Assembly (NCBI GenBank): GCA_045399315.1
Contig: DAYVGO010000012.1
Coordinates: 1-64,000, forward strand
From: Arsenophonus sp045399315
GTDB lineage: Bacteria > Pseudomonadota > Gammaproteobacteria > Enterobacterales > Enterobacteriaceae
DNA length: 64,000 nucleotides
Direction of reading: 5' to 3'
Shown: positions 1 through 10,382 of the stretch, piece after piece
Numbering within the stretch: the first letter of the stretch is position 1
Layout of the letters: every line of letters begins with the position of its first letter
Notes under the pieces: model-generated
What the model was told of the DNA's origin: nothing
Databases searched by the model: none
What the model saw: only the letters and a program-made list of their open reading frames with translations
Translations under genes and position numbers: made by a program

Positions 1-84
1 AATAAGCCGATGCTTTGCGTAGAATATCGTTACTTCGTCGTAACTCACGGTTTTCACGCTCCAATTCTTTTATCCTCTTGACTG
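1..84 (-). mobile_element. IS3-family transposase OrfA fragment (C-terminal end), running off the window
   Basis: Read on the minus strand this gives the leucine-zipper tail typical of IS3-family OrfA proteins, with ELERENRELRR followed by NDILRKASAY. An in-frame TAG lies just upstream and the sequence switches directly to hsdM, so the HTH part of OrfA is missing. Nothing more of the element is visible because the window begins here. It is either a truncated copy or the edge of a larger insertion that removed the 5' end of hsdM. Confidence 0.7.
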
Positions 85-120
85 ACTATTTAGTCTCCAA
101 GGTTCCCGGGGTGGTTCAAC

Positions 121-1024
121 ATTGCTAAAATCTTCCGCCAAGAGAAAAACATCACGACTTACAACCTGGCATCTATAAACATGCTGTTGCATGGAGTGAA
201 AGATACTGAATTTGAAATCCATCATGGCGACACACTGAAAAATGACTAGACCCTCCTTTAATGAGATGAACCCAGCCAAAAAGCAACTGTTCGATGCGTG
301 GTCGCCAACCCACCGTTCAGCTATTGTTGGGAGCCAACTGAATCACTGGACGAAGATTTCCGTTTTAAAAACTATGGGCTGGCACCCAAATCAGTAGCAG
401 ATTTTGCTTTTCTGCTACACGGATTTCATTTCCTCAGTAACGATGGGGTAATGGCCATTATTCTGCCCCATGGTGTGCTTTTCCACGGTGGTGCAGAAGC
501 ACGCATTCTCACCAAATTGTTAAAAGATGTCAATATCGATACTATTATAGGCTTACCGGCAAACCTATTTTTCTCTACCGATATTCCGGTATGTATTCTA
601 GTGCTCAAGCGCTGAAAAAAATTTGATGACGCACTATTTATTAATGCAACTGAACATTTCGCCAAAGGCAAATGGCAAAATCAGTTGTTACCAGAGCACA
701 TCGATAAAATCATCGATACCTATCAATTCCGCAAGGAAGAAAAACGCTATTCGTGTAAGGTATCAATGGCAGAAATAAATGAAGAATGATTATAACCTCA
801 ACATCTCTCGTTATGTCAGCACTGCAAAGGCGGAAGAAAAAGTAGATTTACTGAAAATAAATAATGAGTTGGTATCCTTAGAAGAGAACATCCAAAAAAC
901 AACACTGCGTCATAATGAGTTTCTGGCAGAGTTAGGTCTTCCCCTATTGCCGTTAACAGGTAAAAGCCATCTTAAGAAATATGACTTTATTCGTATAAAA
1001 GAACATAGCCCAAACATTCACTAA
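121..1024 (+). pseudogene. hsdM: Type I restriction-modification DNA methyltransferase subunit, 5'-truncated and broken
   Basis: HsdM transfers a methyl group from SAM to adenine in type I restriction-modification complexes. The adenine-MTase motif IV NPPF is readable near 304-315 (VANPPFSY), followed by FRFKNYGLAPKS, ADFAFLLHGFHF and the C-terminal HNEFLAELGLPLLP. The 5' part (N-terminal helical domain and SAM motif I) is absent, replaced by the IS3 scrap. Lesions include a TAG near 247 in a place where relatives have Trp, a one-base loss near 296, a TGA at 613-615, and a frame change near 776. No hsdS or hsdR is seen in the window. The longest surviving reading frame (298-615) covers only the catalytic core, so the gene is dead. 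Confidence 0.85.
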
Positions 1025-1224
1025 ATTAACGTTCGGGCTATATCTGCTTTGCCATGTTTTTACAAACAATATCAAACCGAAGGTACAATCAATCACACCA
1101 ACCTTTGTTGCTAAATACGTCTTAATAGCGGTTGATTGAAAAAGAGTCAATATACTAAAACGATAGCCAACGGCTAGATATTATGCAGATAAAATAGCTC
1201 GATTGATGTTGAATGATTTACTTA

Positions 1225-1309
1225 TGGTGCCGAAGGCCGGACTCGAACCGGCACACCCGAAGGCGGTTGATTTTGAATCAACTGCGTCTACCAATTTCAC
1301 CACTTCGGC
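1225..1309 (-). tRNA. tRNA-Leu (anticodon CAA)
   Basis: The reverse complement begins GCCGAAGTGGTGAAATTGG and folds as a class II tRNA with a 7-bp acceptor stem (GCCGAAG/CTTCGGC), an encoded CCA end, and an anticodon stem-loop GTTGA-TTCAAAA-TCAAC giving anticodon CAA (reads UUG). The variable arm and T-arm (GGTTCGAGTCC) are normal. It separates the hsdM remnant from the type III secretion island. tRNA-Leu genes are common integration points, but I see no direct repeat of the tRNA 3' end on the far side of the island. Confidence 0.95.
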
Positions 1310-1511
1310 ATTGCGGGAGAATTGTGGAAAACGGCGCTATTATACTTGTCATCACGTAAGGCGCAACTGTTATTATTCAACGATGGCGTTAAGTGCTTAA
1401 AAAGCAATCATCTATTTGCTTTAGGCAAGTTTTGCTGGCTGGCTGTTAGATAGTGCGCAAACTGCTGTTACAGGGTTTTGATTAAGTCTGCTTGCAATTG
1501 CGTAATGCCAT

Positions 1512-2071
1512 CTATCTGTTGCTGATGGCGATCTGTTTATCAGCGATGATGCAAAGCATCATCGCAGTGACACTTTTTTTCAGCGAGAAGTAGAGAATTT
1601 CATTACCTATTGTCAATATAATGCTGTTTTCGTTATGAGTTGTCAGTTTCAGGTTGCTAACTTTGTCTTGCCAGTGATGACTTAATGTGGTGGCCAGTTT
1701 TTGCGGTAAGTAAATTTTGCATTGCTGCTGTAGGTCAGTTTTGGTGACTAAATTAACCAGCAATTGTTCAATTACCTGCTCTAATAATAGAAATTGGTGC
1801 AGAGCTTGCTCTATCTGTTTAATAATAGCGTGATAAAGGGTGTGATTTTTTGGTATGCCTGAACAAATAAGGCTAGCGTTGTTAATGTCTGGCTGATCCC
1901 TTGATAATAACCATGAATTTTGGCCTGGCTAACGATTTTCTCTTTTGCAGTTTCCGCTTGAGCAATTATTTTCTTAGCCTGTTTTTTGACCTGACTGATA
2001 AGTCGGTCATGATAATCATGGCTCTGTTTGTACTTAGCACGGATCAAGGCATTATCAATGGTTTGAATCAA
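1512..2071 (-). pseudogene. sctL: Type III secretion stator protein SctL (OrgB/MxiN type), frameshifted
   Basis: SctL is the peripheral stalk linking the SctN ATPase to the SctQ pods. The N-terminal piece (2071 to 1811) has the expected amphipathic helix rich in Lys/Ala/Gln (KKQAKKIIAQAETAKEKIV) and the GYYQGISQTL motif that parallels OrgB GYEQGMIDAL. The C-terminal piece (1763 to 1512) resumes in another frame with LPQKLATTLSHHW. The combined length of about 186 codons is shorter than OrgB (about 226). It is last in the minus-strand sctD-F-I-J-K-L series. The assignment rests on position plus weak family resemblance. Confidence 0.6.
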
Positions 2072-2111
2072 TAATTCTCTGTCGTGTAGCTAACATAGTT
2101 AAGGGTTGCTT

Positions 2112-2652
2112 TTAATAATGAATAATTAATCGGTAAAACGGTACCTGGTTGCCACTGTGGATAATTTTTATTAAACAGTAGCCTAAAAGGGCTGCCAAGG
2201 CGGCAGAGCATTGTTCAATAAATGGTAACATCACCCACATATCAATTTTGGTTAGTTCATTTGGTGAATAAGATGGAGCGATCAGCGGCTTAATTGACTG
2301 TTGTTGTCGCGGTATCAATAACTTAGCCCAAGGTAAAAATTGTCGGCAATGGTCTGGCAATTGTTTGAGTTGATTGGCAATCATCAGTTGCGGTGATTGG
2401 TATAAACCACTTCAGTATAAAGCGGCTGTCGTTAGCCGTGACCAATCATTAATACATAACTGGGTGGGTAAATTATCATCAAGTTCAAAATCCACAGCTG
2501 CTGGCAACTGGAAGCGCGCCATCAGCTGTTGAATAGATGCGTTTTGCCGCTATAGTTAGCTTATTATATTGGGTGTAACCAAATGAGTGGTGAATATAAC
2601 TAGCTGGTTGATACATTATGGTTTTGATTAAACTAAAAGTTTGTTGTTTCAT
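2112..2652 (-). pseudogene. sctK: Type III secretion sorting-platform protein SctK (OrgA/MxiK type), frameshifted
   Basis: SctK links the cytoplasmic sorting platform to SctD. The start codon at 2652 overlaps the sctJ stop (ATGA), as is usual for translationally coupled prgK-orgA. The first 50 or so codons read MKQQTFSLIKTIMYQPASYI, then the frame is lost near 2540. The C-terminal half, with PDHCRQFLPWAKLLIPRQQQ, continues in a different frame to 2112. The family is poorly conserved, so the name depends mainly on its place between sctJ and sctL. Confidence 0.6.
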
Positions 2653-3393
2653 GGTTGTTGAGCTGTTGTTATTGATTGAGCTGATTTTTTACGTTTAATC
2701 CCCCAATACACCACTCCGCCACCTACTATTGCAATAAAAAGCGCTAGCAGATATAAATAGTATCCCTTATCAGCAGGGTCTTTTTTCGGCTGCTAAGCAA
2801 TTACTGGCGATATTTTATGAATTAAGAAGATAATAATGTATTGCGGTTCCAATTCACTGATGGCATTTTTAATAAACGCTTTTATTCCTAATCTTAATTC
2901 ATCAATATCTTGGTTTTCATCACTATAAAATACGATAACCGCCGCTTTCATCGGCGTTTAACTACAGCTATTACCAATAATAGGGTAACTAAAGTGGACA
3001 CGCACATCTGCAATTTTATCTGTGCCATTAATGATTGTTCCAGTCGTTGTTCAATACCGGATATTAGCCTGGCTTTTTCAATTTGTGGTGAGTTAACTAA
3101 GGCATTAGCAGGAAATAATTGCGCGATTTCGAGCCGTTCTTGTGAGGGTAATTGATATTCTTGTAATAGCTGTACCGCAGCAGACAAGTCCTCTTTCGCC
3201 ACATTAATTTTATATAGCCCTTTTCCTTGAGCACTTTTACCCATGGTAAGTTGATGTTTTTGTAAAACTACCAGTACCTCACTTGCCGCTGATTTAGTGC
3301 ATTAAGTAACGCTTCATCATGGCAACCGGACAACAACCCGGCGAGAAGAAATAGCGTGCTACAAAAGTGAATATGTCGAAAGAGTGGTGCCAC
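2649..3393 (-). pseudogene. sctJ: Type III secretion inner-ring lipoprotein SctJ (PrgK/MxiJ type), broken
   Basis: SctJ forms the inner-membrane ring. A GTG start at 3393 is followed by a lipoprotein signal ending in lipobox LLSGC. The ring-building domain is clear: LYKINVAKEDLSAAVQLL, LPSQERLEIAQLFPANALV, EKARLISGIEQRLEQSL. The frame breaks near 3285 (between ALNQ and the KHQLTMGK segment) and again after the MAQIKLQMCVS segment. The C-terminal membrane helix YLYLLALFIAIVGGGVVYWG and basic tail RKKS are readable just before 2649. Several frameshifts make it non-functional. Confidence 0.85.
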
Positions 3394-3398
3394 TGTTA

Positions 3399-3649
3399 TT
3401 ATACCTTTATAACTGTTTCAACAGTAGTTAATGCCTTGCATGTTAGTGTACTTAACAATAACATTTCAACTAGATAATCGGTTGTCACTTGCTGTATAGC
3501 AAAAAATGAAGCGAGATCCGTGGTTGGTAACCTGCTGGTCTATTTGTTCATGCCGCCGGTAGGCCTGACTTATTATTTGTTGCCAAGTCATGGTAGTCCC
3601 TTCTTACGCTGGCTACATAGCAGAAAAATTGTTTGCCACTAATATCCAT
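3399..3649 (-). pseudogene. sctI: Type III secretion inner-rod protein SctI (PrgJ/MxiI type), frameshifted
   Basis: This short gene starts 9 bases after the sctF stop. The N-terminus MDISGKQFFCY loses frame quickly. The C-terminus, in another frame, reads TTDYLVEMLLLSTLTCKAL then TTVETVIKV and matches the conserved PrgJ tail that polymerises as the inner rod (pattern S-D-Y-N-L-Y-V-S-M-V-S-T-L-T). Position between needle and sctJ supports the call. Confidence 0.65.
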
Positions 3650-3658
3650 AACTTATCC

Positions 3659-3898
3659 TTAACGCATATTACCTAAGATAGTCATTGCATTATCTTTGAA
3701 TATCTCAATGGTAGTTGATTGAAAATTAAGCATAATGCTATGTGCTGCCATTGCTGCTTGAAATTATGCCAGATCAGCTGAATTAGAGAGATCAATTTTC
3801 AATTTTTCAATAGCATCTTTAATGTTTTTTTGATACTCATCAGATGTCGCTTTAGTCTCTCCAAGTATGTGACCAACAGAACTGGCATCAATTGACAT
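3659..3898 (-). pseudogene. sctF: Type III secretion needle protein SctF (PrgI/MxiH type), one nonsense codon
   Basis: SctF polymerises into the external needle. The frame is open for 79 codons, the usual needle length, apart from a TAA at codon 45 (3764-3766), most simply from a CAA Gln codon: ADLA-stop-FQAAM. The C-terminal polymerisation tail FQSTTIEIFKDNAMTILGNM is fully conserved in style with PrgI (Q-S-N-T-V-K-V-F-K-D). Without suppression only a useless 44-residue N-terminal peptide would be made. It is the least damaged gene of the island. Confidence 0.85.
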
Positions 3899-3928
3899 AA
3901 TGAATCTCCTTTTCAATAACTTTAATAA

Positions 3929-4969
3929 TTAACCAGCAGGAAAATAGCGGTGCTCCGGTTGCACAAAAATATATTCTTTAGTGTTTTTAAGTTGCGTTTT
4001 TTCTAATTCTGTTTCGTAGTGTTCGGGTAATAGAAATTGAAAAAACGTTTTTCCCAATTGACTCTGATAAGGTTTTAATTGCAATTTCAATTGATAAATT
4101 TCATCTTCTGTTAGAACTTTACTCAACTGAATTATTAATCCTTTTTCTGATAGCCACAATTTATAACTTTTCACTTTATTTAAAATTTTATTATTTACAT
4201 AATTAAATCAGATAATAAAATAGCATTTACATTAAATTGACAAGATTAATAGCGACTAAATAATTCTTCAATTACTCTTTTAGTTTGTTTGTTATTGATA
4301 AATAAAGGAAACACTATTATGATTTAATATATGAAAATAAAAATTTTCATTATTAGAGATTGACCTATTAATTTCAGCAACAATTTTTGCTATATTATTT
4401 GTTTTCCTCAAAAGTTGCTTACAGTAAAATTGTGGAGAGTCATTAATGACATCACTAGAAAATAAAGTTTTTTATTGATCTTGAGTTTATAAGAGAACAT
4501 ATAATAACAGGATAAAATAACATAAGCAATAAAAAATTTAACCCTATTTTTATTTGTTTTACTGGTTTTTTCAATTATAACCAGGCAATTTTCACACTCA
4601 TCACTCCATTTTTCATTAGCTCTTTTAATCGCAAATAACAGCACTTTTTGCCAGAATGTCGGGGGAATTAAATTTAGCTTCCAATAACTTAGCTGGTTGA
4701 TTTTGTTCGCTTAAGGTATAAAAGAAGAGAGCCGGTTGGTTATATACATCAAGCAAAACAGTGTCTAATGATCAGCTTATTTTACTGGCTAATTGGTACA
4801 TACATTTGTATATAGTTATCATCGTTTTTATTATTAGGTTGTTCTGACCAATGTTGAATATTTTGCTCGTTACCAACAATAATTTGATAGTGACAGGGTA
4901 TGAGCGAAATACCATATCACGAAGTGTCCCCGTAAAAAAACGAATCACATAGTTATTATTTGCATTCAT
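3929..4969 (-). pseudogene. sctD: Type III secretion inner-membrane ring protein SctD (PrgH/MxiG type), heavily degraded
   Basis: The first codons (from 4969) read NNYVIRFFTGTLRDM, comparable to PrgH PYIVRLLNSSLNGCEF, the start of the cytoplasmic FHA-like domain. The last 81 codons end with TKEYIFVQPEHRYFPAG, which parallels the PrgH terminus EGYIKMSPGHWYFPSPL. Between them the frame changes repeatedly and long stretches are AT-rich without recognisable motifs. Place directly upstream of sctF is that of prgH. About 1,040 bases remain against the roughly 1,180 of prgH. Confidence 0.7.
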
Positions 4970-5261
4970 GTCATTTATCTATATTAAAATACTTAATATA
5001 TCTTTATCATTATTTAGTTTGATATTCTATAAATAAAGAAAATACTTTAAAGACTAAATTTTTTCATTTATATATTTATCTTTTTTTCTTATGCTGAATA
5101 GTATATCATTTTAACAAAAAATTTAAAGCTAACAAGTTAAACATCATATTATAAATTAAATTTATCAGGGAATGAATACATGAACTATTTTATACGGAAA
5201 ATAAAATAGACATTAATAATATAAATATTATCATTTAACTGATAAACAAATATTTTTATCA
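4970..5261. other. Divergent intergenic region between sctD and invF
   Basis: About 290 bases, extremely AT-rich, lying between the two outward-facing halves of the type III island. It should once have held both promoters and the activator sites. I can pick out no confident promoter or operator against the A/T background, and no open reading frame of note. Confidence 0.5.
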
Positions 5262-5855
5262 ATGGAGCAGCATTCACCGATAAAACCACAGCCTAATGAC
5301 TGGACAATTGAAAAAGTAAATATTCTTTCTTGTTTAAAATTGGTTGTTTACATCGATTATGCTTTAGCAAAAAACCATCTTGCTCCCTATTCCAATAAAT
5401 CGGTAATAACTAAAAACAACCCTTTCATTCTCGATAGCAGTGCGGAAAAAGATATTCAAACTTTACTCATCCATTCACTGCTAACAACTTATCAGCTGCC
5501 ATTGATTGACACGATGAAAAATCATGAATGCTACTGGATAACCCGTTACCTACTTAATCAACTGAAACAAAATGTTAATAATATCATGGCAATTAGACTA
5601 AAATATGGTGTTTTAGAAACACATTTTCGGCGACTTTGTCATTAATATTTAGGCTTATGTGGCAAAAAATAGTTACGTATATGGCGAGCTACAGCAGCAA
5701 TTTTATCCATTATTCTAAAAAATAAACCGCTTACTAATATAGCGTTGGATTATGGTCTTAGTTCCGCTTCTCACCTTTCAAAAGAGATAAAAGCCATTTT
5801 TGGTACCACACCTAAGTCGTTTAGATTGATAAGGAAGTCATTCTATGAAAGTTAG
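5262..5855 (+). pseudogene. invF: AraC-type type III secretion activator (InvF/MxiE type), two in-frame stops
   Basis: The family activates effector and translocator genes together with the SicA chaperone. The frame is continuous from 5262 to the stop at 5853-5855 except for TAA at 5643-5645 and TAG near 5673. The second HTH of the AraC domain is readable beyond the stops: NIALDYGLSSASHLSKEIKA, FGTTPKSFR. The open 127-codon part holds only the N-terminal region and the first half of the HTH, so DNA binding is lost. The 3' end overlaps the sctC start by 11 bases, as in invF-invG. Confidence 0.75.
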
Positions 5856-7362
5856 CCGGTTGTTGCAAGCCATCGTTTTAGGTTGTTTTCTATTGATTAC
5901 GTTTGCCAATCAAGCACCAACGTTCACCAATTTAAAAGAACAAGTTTTACTAACAGATCATATTGAACAGGACAATGATCTGTTTATCGCCGTTGATAGT
6001 CGAGTTGAGCAATTCTTTGCTGTATTAGCCGATAAATTGAATAAACCTTTTATTCTTAGTCCAGCGGTAAAAAAGAAGTGGATTTCAGGCAGATTTGGTA
6101 TTTCTGCACCTAAAACCGCTTTTGATACCTTGGTACGTAGAATGGCATTTATCTATTTTAATGATGGTAACGTCATTTATCTTTACGATGGTAGTGAAAT
6201 GAAACAACAGGTGCTCAATTTAAAAAAGAGCAATTTCAACCGCGTAAAAAAGTACTTACATGCCATTGGCCTTTACGATCCCCGTTATCCATTACGTGGC
6301 GGCAGCAATAACAAAACCTTTTATGTCTCTGACCCACCAATTTATGTCAAACTTGTTCAAGCGGCGGCAAATTATCTAGATCAAGAAGCATTACAATTAA
6401 AACAGGATATTATTGAAGAAAAACACTTTGGTAATGATTATGTCCACATTTTTGCCTTAAAAAATACCTTTGTCACTGATAGACACTATTCAATCCGTGG
6501 AGAAAAATTAATCTTACCTGGCATCACCACTGTTCTGCAACAACTTTTTCAATCCAATGGGCAAGACGCTAATAAATCGGCTGAAAAAGTCGCTAGCTTT
6601 GACAAACCATATAAACCAGAAGCCTCCTTTATTACCTGGATTGGCAAACAATCAATCGGATTAGTACCGTTGCCTGGCTCTAACAGTCTGTTAGCCAAGG
6701 GCAGCATCCAGGGTATTACTACTCAATGACAAGCTGAGCTGTCATTGTGGATCATTGATATCGCCAAACATGAGGCTGATCGATTGGGTATTGATTGGCA
6801 AAACAGTTATCACACTAAAAATGGTAATTTTTTACTTAATACCAGCGATATTAGTGCGGCGGCCGGACTACACTTTCTGGCTAAAATACGTGCAATGAGT
6901 CTGGCAGGAAATGGTTTCCCGCCCGATTATCCTAACCCAAGAAAATACGGTGGCCATCTTTTATAATAGTACCACCTTCTATGCTCAAGTACGTGGTGAG
7001 CGTATTGCAACGCTGGAGTCGGCTACCTTTAGTACCATGATCAGTGTTATCCCTTGCCTTTCACCTGCTGGCGATGAAATTGAGATGGTTATAAATCTGG
7101 AAGACGGCGTTGAAAAAAAAGCCAAAGGTAGTGAAACCGAAAAAATCGATGCGCTGCCGGTAATTAATCGTACCCATATCAGTACCGTAGCCCGAGTAGC
7201 CGGGGGATATCCATGGTTAGGTGGACTATTCGCTATAACAGTACGACCAATAAAAAAATGGTGCGTATTTTTATGCTGCAACCCCGTTTGGTTAAGGGCA
7301 AAACTCTGTTGAATGATTCGCTGGGACACAATCCTTTTAAACCGGTTGATCCACAAACGTAG
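5845..7362 (+). pseudogene. sctC: Type III secretion outer-membrane secretin SctC (InvG/MxiD type), broken
   Basis: The secretin forms the outer-membrane pore. An SD (AAGGA) precedes ATG 5845. The signal peptide core AIVLGCFLLITFANQA is followed by the N0/N1 domains (DSRVEQFFAVLADKLNKPFI, VSDPPIYVKLVQ). A single TGA at 6727-6729 interrupts an otherwise continuous frame, which is then lost near 6920 by a shift. The secretin domain continues in another frame (ILTQENTVAIFYN, RTHISTVARVAGGYP). Near 7220 about 35 codons of the conserved secretin core found in InvG are missing before the C-terminal segment NKKMVRIFMLQPRLVKG in a third frame. Confidence 0.85.
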
Positions 7363-7415
7363 GCAACTATTGACCTACTTTATACTTATATCAATGGAGA
7401 GAATAGGTAATAAAA

Positions 7416-7960
7416 ATGGTAGATATCAATAAAATAAACTCAGCCACGGTACGACGTGAACCGCCAAACACTGGTCACACATCTGACATTGAAACCAGCA
7501 AAGCAACGGTAATTGCTGTAAATCCCACCACCAGCTACTTGACATGATGGATGATATGTCAATAGCCATGATTCACTTTAATCGCCGGCAAGATCTACAA
7601 AACAAACAACAGGATAGTAGCAAAATAAATAGCCGTATTTTGGATAAAAGTGCAGATAGAAAACTGACGGCGGTGATTAAGTTATTGCAGCACAAAAAAA
7701 TAATTTAGCCGATATCTTAGCCTTGCTACGCCAGTTCTTTCCTGATGATAGTGACTTGGTGTTAGTGCTAAGAGAACTTTTACATCGGCGCTATTTTTCT
7801 GCCTCATTGGCCAGTGAGATTGAAACTGAAATCAATTCCCTATGCTCAGGCACCAGTCACAGAGCAAAAACTACCCGAGCCGGCATCAATATTGCTTTAA
7901 AAGCCAAACAATTTAGTTATCAGATGGAATTGAGAGCCATGGAGCTGCGCCAGCTATACA
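7416..7960 (+). pseudogene. sctW: Type III secretion gatekeeper SctW (InvE/MxiC type), 3'-truncated by deletion
   Basis: The gatekeeper controls the order of translocator and effector export. The early part (MVDINKINSATVRRE) has stops near 7545. From 7723 the frame is open and matches the InvE core: FPDDSDLVLVLRELLHRR then AGINIALKAKQFSYQ, compared with InvE FPDPSDLVLVLRELLRR and AGINCALKARLFG. At about 7957 the InvE likeness stops and SctN sequence begins in the same frame. The C-terminal two thirds of SctW are absent. Confidence 0.75.
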
Positions 7961-8980
7961 TGTTAGATATTGCCGGTCAACCCATTTTACGCTTGCACCG
8001 TCAACAACGGCTACTATTGATAGCTGTCGACACGCGGTTAATGCCACAGCACCCGACTTTTTAAGCCGAAAACCGATTCAGTAACTATTTTACAACTGGT
8101 ATCCGCGCTATTGATGGGCTATTAACTTGTGGTGTCGGACAAAGATTAGGCATCTTTGCCGCAGCGGGTTGCAGGTAAGACTGTTAATGAATATGCTCAT
8201 TAACTATGCTGAAGCTGATATCTTCGTTGTCACTTTGATTGGTGAAAGAGGTCGAGAAGTTACTGAGTTTGTTGATGAGTTAACACGGTCACCACACAGT
8301 AGCCAAACCATTCTGATCAGTTCAACGTTCAACCTCCGATCAGCCGGCTGTGAATCGCTGTAATGTGGCTTTAGTTGCCACCACGGTGGCTGAATATTTT
8401 CGCGATCAAAATAAACATGTTGTCCTTTTTATTGACTCAATTACCCGCTATTGTAGCGCCTTGCGAGATGTTGCTCTAGCTTCTGGTGAACTGCCCACTC
8501 GTAAAAGTTTTCCGGTTTCGGTTTTTGAGCAACGGCCGTTATTATTTGAACGACCAGGCAATACACAAAAAGAGTTATTAACCGCCTTTTATACCGTGTT
8601 ACTGGAAAATGAAGAAGAACCGGATGCTATCGGCGATGAAATCTGCTCTATTCTAGATGGTCACATTTACCTTTCTCAACAGTTAGCCGCCCAAGGACAT
8701 TACTCTGCCATCGATATCCTACGCAGTACCAGTCGATTGTTTCAACAGATCACGGATCAAAAGCAACAACAGGTAGCCAGACACTTTGGTCATTATCTAC
8801 CACAGTTAGAGTTATTAAAACTATTACCACAATTGGGCGAATATCGTACTGGAGAAAATCGTGATCACGACCAAGTCATCAAGTAAGAAAACCACCATTG
8901 AGCAGTTTCTTAAACAATCCTGGCAACAAGTTAGTTCTTTTTCTCATTCGATTAAGGAGCCTTATGACATCGTGGCGTAA
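7961..8980 (+). pseudogene. sctN: Type III secretion ATPase SctN (InvC/Spa47 type), 5'-deleted and frameshifted
   Basis: SctN is the hexameric ATPase that unfolds and feeds substrates. The sequence begins inside the gene (LDIAGQPILRL parallels InvC LDPTGKIVERF), so about 90 N-terminal codons are gone. Walker A is hit by an extra base near 8175 (GCAGCGGGTTGC then AGG TAA). LIGERGREVTEFVDEL, FRDQNKHVVLFIDSITRY, RDVALASGELP and SILDGHIYLSQQLAAQGHY remain, in changing frames. The C-terminus (SFSHSIKEPYDIVA) ends at 8980, overlapping the sctO start by 17 bases. Confidence 0.85.
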
Positions 8981-9394
8981 ATTTAACACTCCAATCATAT
9001 TACTACAATGGAGACAAACCCGATTAACGTCTGCCATTGGCCAAGGAACAGCATCAACTTCAACAAGCTAATTTTTTATTTGCTCAACTACTCGCACAAG
9101 CGAAGACATTAGAGCCTAATGGACAATTACGCTATAACGCTTTATTTGAGGGTAAAAGGAAACAAGCCATAGTAAAGACGCAAACCAATCAAATACAGGC
9201 CGAAATTAGTTTAATTGAGCAGAAAATAGCCCAACGTAATGAACAAAAAAACTTACTCCAACAACAGCAATTGAAATTGATAAAAAAAGAGAAAAAATTA
9301 ATACATTGCTATCAGCAGGCAAAAAAAACTCCATCGTTTAAAAACCGCTGCGCTGGAACAGATACAATTACAGGAATTAGCAATCTATGGTTAA
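8964..9394 (+). pseudogene. sctO: Type III secretion central stalk SctO (InvI/Spa13 type), frameshifted
   Basis: SctO is the coiled-coil stalk between ATPase and export gate. ATG 8964 follows AAGGAG at good distance and begins MTSWRKFNTPIILLQWRQTR, then shifts near 9040. The following 100 codons form an uninterrupted Gln/Lys/Glu-rich helix (QTNQIQAEISLIEQKIAQRN), and a further shift near 9335 leads to EQIQLQELAIYG and stop 9392-9394. Low sequence conservation means the call rests on coiled coil plus position after sctN. Confidence 0.65.
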
Positions 9395-10382
9395 TATTTT
9401 TGCTTATCGAGACCAACACGTTAATAGCCGTGCATGTTATTTAGCAAATAAGCCGCAAACCGCCTTTTTTTAGCCAATATTGCTGCTAAGTAACAAAACA
9501 ACGCCGATTTTCCAATCGCAATCAATGAAAAATTGACGTTATTACAATCCCTAGTTAGCACCGCGCGACCCGCTGAGATAATGATTTATAACTAGCAGCA
9601 ACTAGAAAAGCAGGAAGAGTGGGTTACTACTGATATTGTCGTATCCACCAATCTCCCTTGTTGCATAACTGAAATAACTTCTTATCCCCGGCAGTCAGGC
9701 TATCAATACCATGCGAGTATAAACGATGCCAATAAAAAACACTTTCCGACTAACTGGCTATCGTTGGAAAAATATAAGCATAGTCATCGATCCGGCGAAA
9801 AACCAGCAAATGGGCGCAGAAACTGGACGGTTGGTCATAGCTAAGACACTAAATAGCGACTCACACCACGGAACAGAGCCAAAAACCACGCCTAAACCCT
9901 TGTTAGCCGACGATGGTAGTGCTTGCAAAAGCGTTAGCCGTGAAATAGTTAAACCAGCCAACTTATCGCTAATCGCTCAAGCAACACTAGCCAGAGAACT
10001 AAATAGCACATCACTAGCAAAGCAAGACAACCACTTAGCTATTGCCAGTAACAATCACTTAGCTAGTAACCATATTGTATATACTGGTGCTATCTGGCCA
10101 ACCCAGCCAACGCTGTCACATTCACCAATATATCACCTGAAGCTGAACTACATTATACCTTCACCCAATGGCAAGGTACTCATTACGTTGATATTTATAG
10201 GATTGCTGATCATCATATTCAACTTATGGCATCAAACAGCCAGGGTAATGATGATACTTCAGCGTCATTCTAACGAGAGGCCATTGCCACTCTTACTATC
10301 CTGGTCTGGCAAATCCTGTATCACACGAATGACATACTCGATAGTAATGACCAACCGAATGATGAATCATCATGAAGGGTAA
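9387..10382 (+). pseudogene. sctP: Type III secretion needle-length regulator SctP (InvJ/Spa32 type), heavily degraded
   Basis: ATG 9387 overlaps the sctO stop by 8 bases and begins MVNIFAYRDQHVNS, after which stops occur in all frames until 9726. The 9726-10382 stretch is open but composed mainly of Asn/Ser/Thr/Ala-rich sequence without a recognisable domain. InvJ-type proteins are poorly conserved, so the name comes from the position between sctO and sctQ. The 3' end overlaps the sctQ start. Confidence 0.5.

Noticed and set aside
1225..1309. tRNA-Leu as the attachment site of the type III island
   Set aside because: I could not find a repeat of the tRNA 3' end beyond the island (around 12,000-13,500), so integration at this tRNA is unsupported.
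6985..7356. 123-codon minus-strand ORF within the secretin gene
   Set aside because: Antisense shadow of sctC; the plus-strand frames contain recognisable secretin motifs.
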